From an uncultured bacterium (GTDB lineage Bacteria; Patescibacteriota; Minisyncoccia; UBA6257; Colwellbacteraceae): DNA of 11,190 nucleotides. This document shows positions 1 through 5,854 of this stretch, piece by piece. The stretch lies in contig CAJVWL010000007.1 in the NCBI GenBank assembly GCA_913009745.1, forward strand, positions 1 through 11,190, given 5' to 3'. Made by a program: the position numbers and the translations under genes. The notes under the pieces were generated by a model that worked only from the letters and a program-made list of their open reading frames with translations, did not search any database and was not told the DNA's origin. Positions within the stretch are counted from its first letter, which is position 1; each line of letters begins with the position of its first letter.

Positions 1-1
1 G

Positions 2-151
2 AACAAAGATAAGGTTGGCAAGGTTAGTAGGGCAGATATCCGTAAGATTGCCGAGAAAAAAATGGAAGACCTGAACGCAAATGACATTGAGGGGGCTATG
101 AAAATCATAGAGGGAACCGCAAGGAGTATGGGGATAGAGATTAATGGATAG
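2..151 (+). CDS. rplK: 50S ribosomal protein L11, C-terminal fragment (5' end outside the window)
   Basis: The open frame from the left edge encodes 49 residues ending in TAG at 149-151. It matches the C-terminal RNA-binding domain of ribosomal protein L11. Visible landmarks are [21 protein letters not shown], which corresponds to the usual K-VGK-(I/V)-TRAQ-x-(R/Q)-EIA block, then [21 protein letters not shown], the hallmark end of L11 (usually [11 protein letters not shown]). L11 binds 23S rRNA at the GTPase-associated centre together with L10 and takes part in factor-dependent GTP hydrolysis. The start lies upstream of the window. In most bacteria rplK is followed by rplA (L1). Here the next gene is folA on the opposite strand, only three bases after the L11 stop, so rplK ends its transcription unit. 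No terminator hairpin fits between them. Confidence 0.93.
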   Translation, partial: NKDKVGKVSRADIRKIAEKKMEDLNANDIEGAMKIIEGTARSMGIEING

Positions 152-154
152 AAA

Positions 155-640
155 CTATTTGCGTTCCAAGTCAATCCAAGTATACTTTAATCCTTCGTGT
201 TCACGCTCTTCGCGATAGACTTCTTTCTTAAACTCAGAGTAGTCCGGAAAAAAAACATCCGCGTCTTTTCTATCATCAACAAGAGTTAGGTATAGTTTAT
301 CGACATACGGTATAGCCTGTTTATATATTTCGCCTCCTCCAATTATAAAAACATCTTCATTTTCTGTTCTTTTCGCGCTAAGAAGCGCGTCATCAAGAGA
401 ATGCGCAACCATACATCCATCCGCTGAGTAATTTTCATTTCTAGTTACAACAATATTCATACGTCCCGGGAGAGGCTTTCCAATGGATTCAAACGTTTTT
501 CTTCCCATTATTATAGCGTGTCCCATTGTGAGTCTCTTGAACCGTTTTAGGTCATCGGGAATTCGCCAAAGAAGTTTGCCATTATTACCGATGGCGTTAT
601 TGTATGACGAAAGCGCGGATATGATATTAATTTTTACCAT
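155..640 (-). CDS. folA: Dihydrofolate reductase
   Basis: This 161-residue cytosolic enzyme reduces dihydrofolate to tetrahydrofolate with NADPH. The length is typical of bacterial DHFR (about 160). Motifs in order: IISALSSYNNAIGNNGKLLW near the N-terminus (substrate and cofactor loop); WRIPDDL at 25-31, where Asp30 matches catalytic Asp27 of the E. coli enzyme; MGRKTFESIG at 45-54; PLPGR at 56-60 with the Arg that binds the folate glutamate tail; and VFIIGGGEIY at 97-106, the NADPH pyrophosphate loop. The ATG at 640 is the only start that keeps the first beta strand. No strong Shine-Dalgarno is visible upstream. The gene is divergent from the CYTH-dcd-thyA cluster and recycles the dihydrofolate that ThyA makes, so its position is functionally coherent. 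Its stop lies three bases from the rplK stop. Confidence 0.96.
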   Translation of the reverse strand: MVKINIISALSSYNNAIGNNGKLLWRIPDDLKRFKRLTMGHAIIMGRKTFESIGKPLPGRMNIVVTRNENYSADGCMVAHSLDDALLSAKRTENEDVFIIGGGEIYKQAIPYVDKLYLTLVDDRKDADVFFPDYSEFKKEVYREEREHEGLKYTWIDLERK

Positions 641-656
641 TTATTATATAAGTTTC

Positions 657-685
657 TTTACTACATTTATGTTGCGAACTATAAT
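657..685 (+). promoter_or_regulatory. Predicted sigma70-type promoter for the CYTH-dcd-thyA run
   Basis: A -35-like hexamer TTTACT (657-662) and a perfect -10 hexamer TATAAT (680-685) are separated by 17 bases, the optimal spacing. Transcription would start near 692, giving a leader of about 18 bases before the ATG at 710. No Shine-Dalgarno is visible in that leader. In A+T-rich DNA a chance TATAAT is possible, but this lies in the only sizeable gap upstream of the plus-strand genes. Confidence 0.5.
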
Positions 686-706
686 ACAGTATAGATTTTA
701 AACCAA
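678..706 (-). promoter_or_regulatory. Predicted divergent promoter for folA
   Basis: On the minus strand, TTGGTT (706 to 701) and TATAGT (683 to 678, five of six matches to the -10 consensus) are 17 bases apart. This predicts a start near 671 and a leader of roughly 30 bases to the folA ATG at 640. The -10 element overlaps the plus-strand -10 element by four bases, so RNA polymerase could not occupy both at once. The -35 match is only moderate. Confidence 0.35.
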
Positions 707-709
707 TTT

Positions 710-1387
710 ATGTCTTCATACGAAATAGAGATAAAAAGCCTTCTCGGAAATAAGGAAAATGCAGACAAACTGAGGGAGGGAATTGCGAAAATAGATCCCG
801 AGTCAAGGCTTATTGCAAAAAGCAAACAACTAAACCACTACTTTATAGGAGGCGACTTGGAAAAACTATACGAATCCGTATCTTCATTCTTTAGTAAAGG
901 ACAGACTGAGAAACTTCGAAAGATGATTGAAGAGGGAAAAAACTTCTCAGTACGTACACGCAAATTAGACAATAAAATATTGCTTGTGATAAAAGCGTCC
1001 ATAGATGACACAACCAGCTCAAACGGTATTTCCAGGATAGAGTTTGAAGAGGAGGTTCCAGGGATTTCACTGGATGATTTGGATAATCTGCTTCTTGGCG
1101 CCGGATTTTCATATCAAGCAAAGTGGTCTCGCGAGCGAGAAGAGTATAGGTGTATGGATGTAAATGTTTCAATAGATAAAAATGCAGGATATGGATATCT
1201 AGCGGAGTTTGAGAGGATTATAGACGATAGATCACGCGCAAATGAGGTCAAAGAAAGTCTCCGCGCGTTGATGGGTAAGCTTAATGTTGTAGAGCTTGCA
1301 CAAGATAGATTGGAAAGAATGTTCGCGCACTATAACGAAAACTGGCAAGAATATTACGGAACAGATAAAATATTTGTAATTGAATAA
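710..1387 (+). CDS. CYTH / triphosphate tunnel metalloenzyme domain protein
   Basis: This is a 225-residue protein of the CYTH superfamily, which covers class IV adenylate cyclases, thiamine triphosphatases and tripolyphosphatases. These act on triphosphate groups inside a charged beta tunnel. All signature positions are visible: ExExK at 5-9 (EIEIK), paired basic residues R82 and R84 (SVRTRK), K95 (LVIKAS), R109 with E111/E113 (RIEFEEE), the K138-R141-R143-Y146 block (KWSREREEY), D156, and E166/E168 (YLAEFE). It therefore looks catalytically intact. An insert-like helical region at about 50-78 separates the N-terminal strand from the Arg pair. The stop overlaps the dcd start by one base (TAATG), so translation is probably coupled. 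The substrate cannot be read from sequence. A nucleotide or inorganic triphosphate is plausible given the dCTP/dUMP neighbours, and adenylate cyclase activity is possible but unsupported. Confidence 0.85.
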   Translation: MSSYEIEIKSLLGNKENADKLREGIAKIDPESRLIAKSKQLNHYFIGGDLEKLYESVSSFFSKGQTEKLRKMIEEGKNFSVRTRKLDNKILLVIKASIDDTTSSNGISRIEFEEEVPGISLDDLDNLLLGAGFSYQAKWSREREEYRCMDVNVSIDKNAGYGYLAEFERIIDDRSRANEVKESLRALMGKLNVVELAQDRLERMFAHYNENWQEYYGTDKIFVIE

Positions 1388-1935
1388 TGTTTTTATCGGA
1401 TATAGATATAAAAAAAGAAATTAAAGCCGGAAACATAACTATCAAAGATTTTGACGAGAAGCGTCTTCAGCCGGCCAGTTACGATATATTGCTCGGAAAT
1501 ACATTTATCATTACAGACTTGCATGCGACCGAATACATTGATCCATCCAAGAAAATATACGGAAAGACGGAAGAGGTGAAAATTGATGATGGCAGGAAGT
1601 TTATACTCCATCCCGGCGTAAGTATTATAGGGTTTTCAAAAGACTACTTCGGCTCTGATAAATATCTTATAGAGGTAAATGGCAAGAGTAGCCTTGCGAG
1701 GATTGGGCTTCTGGTGCATAACTCCGCATCGCTCGTGAATCCCGGGCATTATCTTAATATCGCCTTAGAGCTGTGTAATCTAAATACGGTGCCGATAATT
1801 CTTCGTCCTGGTATGGAGGTGGCTCAATTAACGTTTTCTAATCTATCAACCCCGCCAAAGAAAAACTACAAAAAGGTTGGAAGATATTACAATAATCAGT
1901 CGAATACATATATTCCCCCAAAAAAGAAAAAATGA
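1387..1935 (+). CDS. dcd: dCTP deaminase family protein (possibly dUTP-forming or bifunctional)
   Basis: This 182-residue protein of the trimeric dCTP deaminase / dUTPase fold converts dCTP to dUTP (or to dUMP in bifunctional forms), feeding thymidylate synthesis. Motifs: MFLSDIDIKKEI at the N-terminus, LQPASYDILLGN at 27-38, NGKSSLARIGLLVH at 98-111, and LNIALELCN at 123-131. By gap-free comparison with E. coli Dcd (offset 10), catalytic S111, R115 and E138 are kept as S101, R105 and E128. Odd points are N118 where Asp is usual, and HYL at 121-123 where the family normally has a Gly two residues after an aromatic. The C-terminus ends in a lysine-rich tail encoded by an A-run. The stop overlaps the thyA start as ATGA. 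No separate dUTPase gene lies in the window. Family assignment is firm; the exact product, dUTP or dUMP, is open. Confidence 0.88.
   Translation: MFLSDIDIKKEIKAGNITIKDFDEKRLQPASYDILLGNTFIITDLHATEYIDPSKKIYGKTEEVKIDDGRKFILHPGVSIIGFSKDYFGSDKYLIEVNGKSSLARIGLLVHNSASLVNPGHYLNIALELCNLNTVPIILRPGMEVAQLTFSNLSTPPKKNYKKVGRYYNNQSNTYIPPKKKK
1920..1935 (+). other. dcd/thyA overlap with an A AAA AAG slippery heptamer
   Basis: The dcd frame reads CCA AAA AAG AAA AAA TGA, so bases 1920-1926 are A AAA AAG in the correct register for -1 slippage, the same heptamer used in E. coli dnaX. The thyA ATG (1932-1934) lies in the -1 frame relative to dcd. Ordinary termination and reinitiation at ATGA couples the two genes; a -1 slip would join them. 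I see no convincing upstream Shine-Dalgarno-like stimulator or downstream hairpin, so frameshifting is only a possibility. Confidence 0.4.
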
Positions 1936-2900
1936 ACAAAACAAAAAAACATCCGGAATATCAGTATCTTGATTTACTGGAAGATATAATAGAAAATGGC
2001 GCTCTCAAGAAGGACCACAATACTGGTATGGGTCTGCGAAGTGTTTTTGGAAGACAAATCCGCTTTGACTTATCGGAAGGATTTCCGCTCCTGACAACAA
2101 AAAAGGTGTATTGGAATGGAGTGCTAAAGGAGCTCTACTGGTTCTTGTCGGGTCAATCAAATATAAAATATTTGGTTGATAACAAGGTTCATATTTGGGA
2201 CGATTATCCATATAAACTTTATATAAAGAACGTTGAGAAGGGTAACACAGAGGACTTATCCAAAGAGGAGTTTATACAGAAGATAGCGGATGATGATGCG
2301 TTTGCGGAGAAATGGGGGGAATTACCGCATATCTATGGTGAGCTGTGGAGATGCTGGCCCGCTAATGACGGTCGCAAAATTGACCAGCTTGCTTGGGTTG
2401 TAGGTAATCTAAAAAACTTTCCGCACAGGAAATCAACAGTAATGTCTGCGTGGCCTCCAGAATATCTTTATGCAATGGCAGAGCCAGGTAAGGCGTTAAA
2501 CTTTCCGTTGTGTCATATTCTCACGCACTTCAATATAGCAGACAACAAGCTTTCAGTTCAGCTTTACCAGAGAAGCGCAGATGTATTTCTTGGAGTGCCG
2601 TTTAATATCGCAAGCTATGCGTTATTAACCCACATAATAGCTCAGGTTACCGGATATAAAGTGGGGAGTTTCGTGCATACATTTGGTGATGTGCATATTT
2701 ACGAAAACCATATGGATGCGGTAAAAGAACAACTATCTCGTAAGCCAAGGAAACTACCTACTATAAAAATTGATCCAAGCGTAAATAGCCTTGATTCATT
2801 TAAGCCCGAACACGTCACACTTGAAGGATACGACCCGCATCCGACAATCAAAGCTAAACTAACAATTGCAGGAGGCTTTGATGAGAAAGATAGAAAATAA
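1932..2900 (+). CDS. thyA: Thymidylate synthase (folate-dependent, ThyA type), divergent
   Basis: This 322-residue enzyme methylates dUMP to dTMP using methylene-tetrahydrofolate. Recognisable segments: FGRQIRFDLSEGFPLLTTKK at 39-58 with R44; KELYWFLSG at 66-74 with E67; HIWDD at 87-91; an insert at about 93-130 ending DDAFAEKWGEL, like the long Lactobacillus casei form; the nucleophile C194 in FPLCH; YQRSADVFLGVPFNIASYA at 212-230 with R214, D217 and N225; and GDVHIYENH at 252-260. N225 argues for a uracil rather than a cytosine substrate. Unusual features: the paired phosphate-binding arginines before SAW are replaced (HRKSTVMSAW), C194 is followed by HILTHFNI where the family has a Gln-Phe-Tyr, seven extra residues precede the Cys loop, and the C-terminus runs about nine residues past the usual end. 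It begins inside the dcd stop codon, and its partner DHFR is nearby. Confidence 0.93.
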   Translation: MNKTKKHPEYQYLDLLEDIIENGALKKDHNTGMGLRSVFGRQIRFDLSEGFPLLTTKKVYWNGVLKELYWFLSGQSNIKYLVDNKVHIWDDYPYKLYIKNVEKGNTEDLSKEEFIQKIADDDAFAEKWGELPHIYGELWRCWPANDGRKIDQLAWVVGNLKNFPHRKSTVMSAWPPEYLYAMAEPGKALNFPLCHILTHFNIADNKLSVQLYQRSADVFLGVPFNIASYALLTHIIAQVTGYKVGSFVHTFGDVHIYENHMDAVKEQLSRKPRKLPTIKIDPSVNSLDSFKPEHVTLEGYDPHPTIKAKLTIAGGFDEKDRK

Positions 2901-2935
2901 ACATAAGTCATAAATCAACTATTCAATGGTGTTCC

Positions 2936-2950
2936 GGAGAGCAATGAGGT
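2936..2950 (+). promoter_or_regulatory. Ribosome binding region of gatB
   Basis: The 50-base gap between thyA and gatB holds GGAG at 2936-2939, 11 bases before the gatB ATG, and a second purine block GAGGT at 2946-2950 that abuts the ATG and is too close to act alone. The gap shows no clear promoter or terminator, so read-through from thyA into gatB is likely. The ATG at 2951 is fixed by the conserved MDYKTTIGLEIHAEL start. Confidence 0.45.
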
Positions 2951-4453
2951 ATGGATTATAAAACAACAATCGGACTGGAAATACATGCGGAGTTAAAAAC
3001 GCGTACAAAAATGTTCTGCGGCTGTATTAATAACCCTATGGAGGCAAAGCCGAACGTAAATGTATGTCCGATATGCCTTGCTCATCCCGGGGTCCTGCCG
3101 ACAATAAACGAAAAAGCCGTTGAATATGTTGTTAAAGTTGGTTTTGCTCTTGATGGAAACATAGCAACAAAATCAAATTTTGACCGCAAGAGCTATTTTT
3201 ATCCCGACCTTCCAAAAGGATATCAGATTTCACAATATGAATATCCGTTTGTAGAAGGAGGAAAACTTGTCGGAGTAGATATCACGCGGGTTCACCTAGA
3301 AGAAGACACGGGAAAATTAATACACGGTAAAGACGGGAGTTTTGTTGACTTTAATCGTGCGGGAGTTCCTTTAATGGAACTTGTAACGGAACCTAATATT
3401 AAGACCGCCGAAGAGGCGCTTGAATTTGCGAAAGAACTTCAGCTCATTTTGCGGTACTTGGATGTTTCCGATGCAGATATGGAAAAAGGGCAAATGAGGG
3501 TAGAGGCGAATATTTCAATAGCAAAAGAAGGAGCGAAAGAGCTTGGCACGAAGGTAGAGGTAAAAAATATTAATTCATTTAAGGCGGTTAAGAATGCAAT
3601 AGCGTATGAACTTGAAAGGCAGGAAGAGCTGTTACTGAAAGGCGAGAGCGTTATTCAAGAAACCCGCGGATGGGATGACAAGAAGATGATTACCGTATCA
3701 CAGAGAAAGAAAGAAGAAGCAAACGACTACAGATATATGCCCGAACCTGACCTTCCGCCGCTAGATTTTAATATCAAAAAAATAGCAATTAATATTGATG
3801 AAATAAAACTATCTGTGCCGGAACTGCCAAGAGAGAAACGCGTAAGGTTTGCCAAGGAGTATGGCTTTGATAAGTCGGATATTCTTGACCGTATAATAAA
3901 AGACAGGGGAGAGGCTGACTTTTTTGAAAAAGTCGTTTCAGAAGCGGATGAATGGATGTCATCGCTAAATGATGATGAAAAACTAAAGCTAGAATATAAA
4001 AATGGAGAAGAGCAAAAATACAGGAAGGAAATTATTACATGGATTATCAATTATATAGATTCGGATTTAGTTGGGATGATGCTTGCTAATAAAACGTCGT
4101 GGCAAAACCTTAAAATAACACCGGAGAACTTTGCAGAACTGGCTGTGATTTACAAGAAAGGCGACATATCAACAAAGACGGCAAAAAACGTACTACGGGA
4201 AATGTTTGAAACCGGCGCCGACCCAAGCAATATAATAAAAGAAAAAGACCTGGGACAGGTCGTTGATGAGGCAAAGATTATTGAGATAATCAATGAAGTT
4301 ATTTCCGAAAACAAAAATGCCGTAAATGATTACAAAAAAGGTAAGGAGAATGCACTCAAGTTTTTAATAGGTCAAACTATGGCAAAATTAAACGGAAGAG
4401 GAAATCCTAAGTTGCTGGAGAAGATTTTTGAGAAAGTTTTACAAAAGCAATAG
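2951..4453 (+). CDS. gatB: Aspartyl/glutamyl-tRNA(Asn/Gln) amidotransferase subunit B
   Basis: This 500-residue kinase/transferase subunit of GatCAB activates Glu-tRNA(Gln) or Asp-tRNA(Asn) with ATP and amidates it with ammonia channelled from GatA. Landmarks: IGLEIHAELKT at 7-17; a four-cysteine zinc site at C23, C25, C39 and C42; RKSYFYPDLPKGYQISQYE at 79-97; DFNRAGVPLMELVTEPNI at 133-150, the family signature; EVKNINSFKAV near 203-212; DYRYMPEPDLPPL at 259-271; and a C-terminal YqeY-like tRNA-recognition tail from about 355, with GKENALKFLIGQTMAKLNGRGNP at 464-486. Length is slightly above the usual 475-490. gatA and gatC are not in the window, so the complex is encoded at dispersed loci. 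It follows thyA by 50 bases on the same strand and probably shares its transcript. Confidence 0.97.
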   Translation: MDYKTTIGLEIHAELKTRTKMFCGCINNPMEAKPNVNVCPICLAHPGVLPTINEKAVEYVVKVGFALDGNIATKSNFDRKSYFYPDLPKGYQISQYEYPFVEGGKLVGVDITRVHLEEDTGKLIHGKDGSFVDFNRAGVPLMELVTEPNIKTAEEALEFAKELQLILRYLDVSDADMEKGQMRVEANISIAKEGAKELGTKVEVKNINSFKAVKNAIAYELERQEELLLKGESVIQETRGWDDKKMITVSQRKKEEANDYRYMPEPDLPPLDFNIKKIAINIDEIKLSVPELPREKRVRFAKEYGFDKSDILDRIIKDRGEADFFEKVVSEADEWMSSLNDDEKLKLEYKNGEEQKYRKEIITWIINYIDSDLVGMMLANKTSWQNLKITPENFAELAVIYKKGDISTKTAKNVLREMFETGADPSNIIKEKDLGQVVDEAKIIEIINEVISENKNAVNDYKKGKENALKFLIGQTMAKLNGRGNPKLLEKIFEKVLQKQ

Positions 4454-4498
4454 GTTTTGCTAACTTTATCTACACATACAATAAATATATACAAGAAT

Positions 4499-4897
4499 AT
4501 GAAAACGACAATAAAAGCGGTTTGCGAAAAAGCATTTCTTTCAGCGACAAACAACCTTAATATAATAGAGATTTTTGACAGCATTACTGCCAGGGATTTT
4601 CCCGTAACACATCCGTCAATGAGCTTTGTTTTTGCGCTGGAAACAGAAAATATAGGAAAAGAGTTCAGCTATAATTATTACGTTGATGTAACAGATTCAT
4701 CCGGCAACAAAATATTTGACACAAGCTCTACTCCGGCGAAGCTAAATATAGGAAAAGACGGCAGGGGCAGGCTGATTATAAATGTACAATTTATTAAATT
4801 TCCTAAAGAAGATAAATATACGGCAACACTTCATATTGGAGAGTTTAAGGAATCAATTTACTTTTCTGTCGTATTATTTGGGAGACAAAAAGACTAA
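4499..4897 (+). CDS. Small DUF6941-like protein of unknown function
   Basis: This encodes 132 residues from the ATG at 4499. The same frame is open further upstream with a TTG at 4457, but the stretch before the ATG looks like A+T-rich spacer. The sequence resembles the DUF6941 family from memory: an opening MKTTIKAVCEKAF, then NNLNIIEIFDSITARDFPVTHPSM with the FP-x-H-P element, then alternating beta-strand-like segments (FSYNYYVDVTD, RLIINVQFI, YTATLHIGEF, SIYFSVVLF). It is probably a small all-beta cytosolic protein; no signal peptide, membrane segment or catalytic motif is visible. No Shine-Dalgarno is evident. It sits 45 bases after gatB on the same strand and overlaps the miaA stop tail-to-tail by four bases. 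Function is unknown, and its place in the operon does not suggest one. Confidence 0.7.
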   Translation: MKTTIKAVCEKAFLSATNNLNIIEIFDSITARDFPVTHPSMSFVFALETENIGKEFSYNYYVDVTDSSGNKIFDTSSTPAKLNIGKDGRGRLIINVQFIKFPKEDKYTATLHIGEFKESIYFSVVLFGRQKD

Positions 4898-5841
4898 GAA
4901 AGAAACTCTTTGACTATTGGAAAGACTTTTTCTGTTGGACTCTCTTTAATGGAGGATGGATTTATCCAGATAATTTCTTTGTCGCGTTTAAACCAAGTCA
5001 TTTGCCGCTTAGCGAATTTTTGAATTTCCGCAAAAAGTGTTTTTCGCATTTCCTCATAGCTTATCATCCTGCGGAGATAATGTGAGACATATCTATATTC
5101 AAGTCCAAGGTCATCCATTTTTTTCCAGCTGACACCGCTATTGTGCAGGGACTTAACCTCTTCTACCATGCCGTTATCTAATCTTTTATTGAGCCGTTTT
5201 GATATTCGTTCCTTTAGAACGCTTTTGGGAAATCCAATACCAATTTTTAGAACGTCATACTCATAAGTCCTGGAAATTTGAGGAACCGGCTTGCCCGTAT
5301 ATTCAATAATTTCCAGTGCGCGAACAAGACGACGCTTGTTGTGTTTGTCAATATCTTTAGCTCGTTCAGGGTCTAGTCTTTTGAGTTGTTCAAACAACTC
5401 ACTCGCATTAAGTTTTTCCAGTCGTTTGCGAAACTTCATTTGAGGTGGAGCGGCAGGGAAGCTCATATCGTAAATAATAGAATCAACATAAAACCCCGTT
5501 CCGCCAACAATAATGGGCAATTTCCCAAGTCCAAGAATATTATTCACAGCTTTTTTTGCGTATTTTTGATATTGCACAACAGAAAAAGTCTTTTTTGGAG
5601 ATGCGACATCAATCATGTGATGGGGAATTCCCAACATTTCTTTTTTGGTAATCTTTCCGGAGCCTATATCAAGTCCCTTGTAGGTTTGCCGTGAATCAGC
5701 AGATATAATCTCTGCGCCATTTATATTCAGTTCTTCCTTAGTTTTCTCATAGCCTAGAAGGACGGCAAGGCTGACTCCGAGACTAGATTTTCCGGATGAG
5801 TTTGGCCCAAGAATAACAACCACTTTAGGTATGTTGAGCAT
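4894..5841 (-). CDS. miaA: tRNA dimethylallyltransferase (i6A37 synthase)
   Basis: This enzyme of 315 residues transfers the dimethylallyl group to N6 of A37 in tRNAs that read UNN codons. Motifs: P-loop GPNSSGKS at 12-19 (usually GPTASGKT); ISADSRQTYKGLDIGSGK at 46-63, where D49 matches the catalytic Asp; GIPHHMIDVASP at 71-82; IIVGGTGFYVDSI at 110-122; NKRRLVRALEI at 168-178; GLEYRYVSHYL at 246-256; and FAKRQMTWFKRD at 276-287. The frame is open up to 5949 inside thrS, but the extra 36 residues are basic and unlike the family. The ATG at 5841 gives MLNIPKVVVILGP, the expected first strand, and sits 13 bases after the thrS stop. No Shine-Dalgarno is visible there, suggesting coupling with thrS. 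A small insert (YEKTKEELNING, 31-42) precedes the DSRQ motif. It is the last gene of the leftward run. Confidence 0.95.
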   Translation of the reverse strand: MLNIPKVVVILGPNSSGKSSLGVSLAVLLGYEKTKEELNINGAEIISADSRQTYKGLDIGSGKITKKEMLGIPHHMIDVASPKKTFSVVQYQKYAKKAVNNILGLGKLPIIVGGTGFYVDSIIYDMSFPAAPPQMKFRKRLEKLNASELFEQLKRLDPERAKDIDKHNKRRLVRALEIIEYTGKPVPQISRTYEYDVLKIGIGFPKSVLKERISKRLNKRLDNGMVEEVKSLHNSGVSWKKMDDLGLEYRYVSHYLRRMISYEEMRKTLFAEIQKFAKRQMTWFKRDKEIIWINPSSIKESPTEKVFPIVKEFLS

Positions 5842-5854
5842 GCTACGGCCGGAT

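Noticed and set aside
1127..1140. Near-palindrome TCTCGC-GA-GCGAGA inside the CYTH gene
   Set aside because: It encodes the conserved basic tunnel motif (Ser-Arg-Glu-Arg-Glu), stands alone, and has no second copy; likely a by-product of coding.
4457..4498. TTG start extending the DUF6941-like protein by 14 residues
   Set aside because: No ribosome binding site, and the ATG at 4499 opens with the expected family-like MKTTIKA sequence.
4898..4935. Weak AAAGA/TCTTT stem after the DUF6941-like stop as a terminator
   Set aside because: Five A/T-rich pairs within the miaA coding sequence, no following U-run at proper distance.
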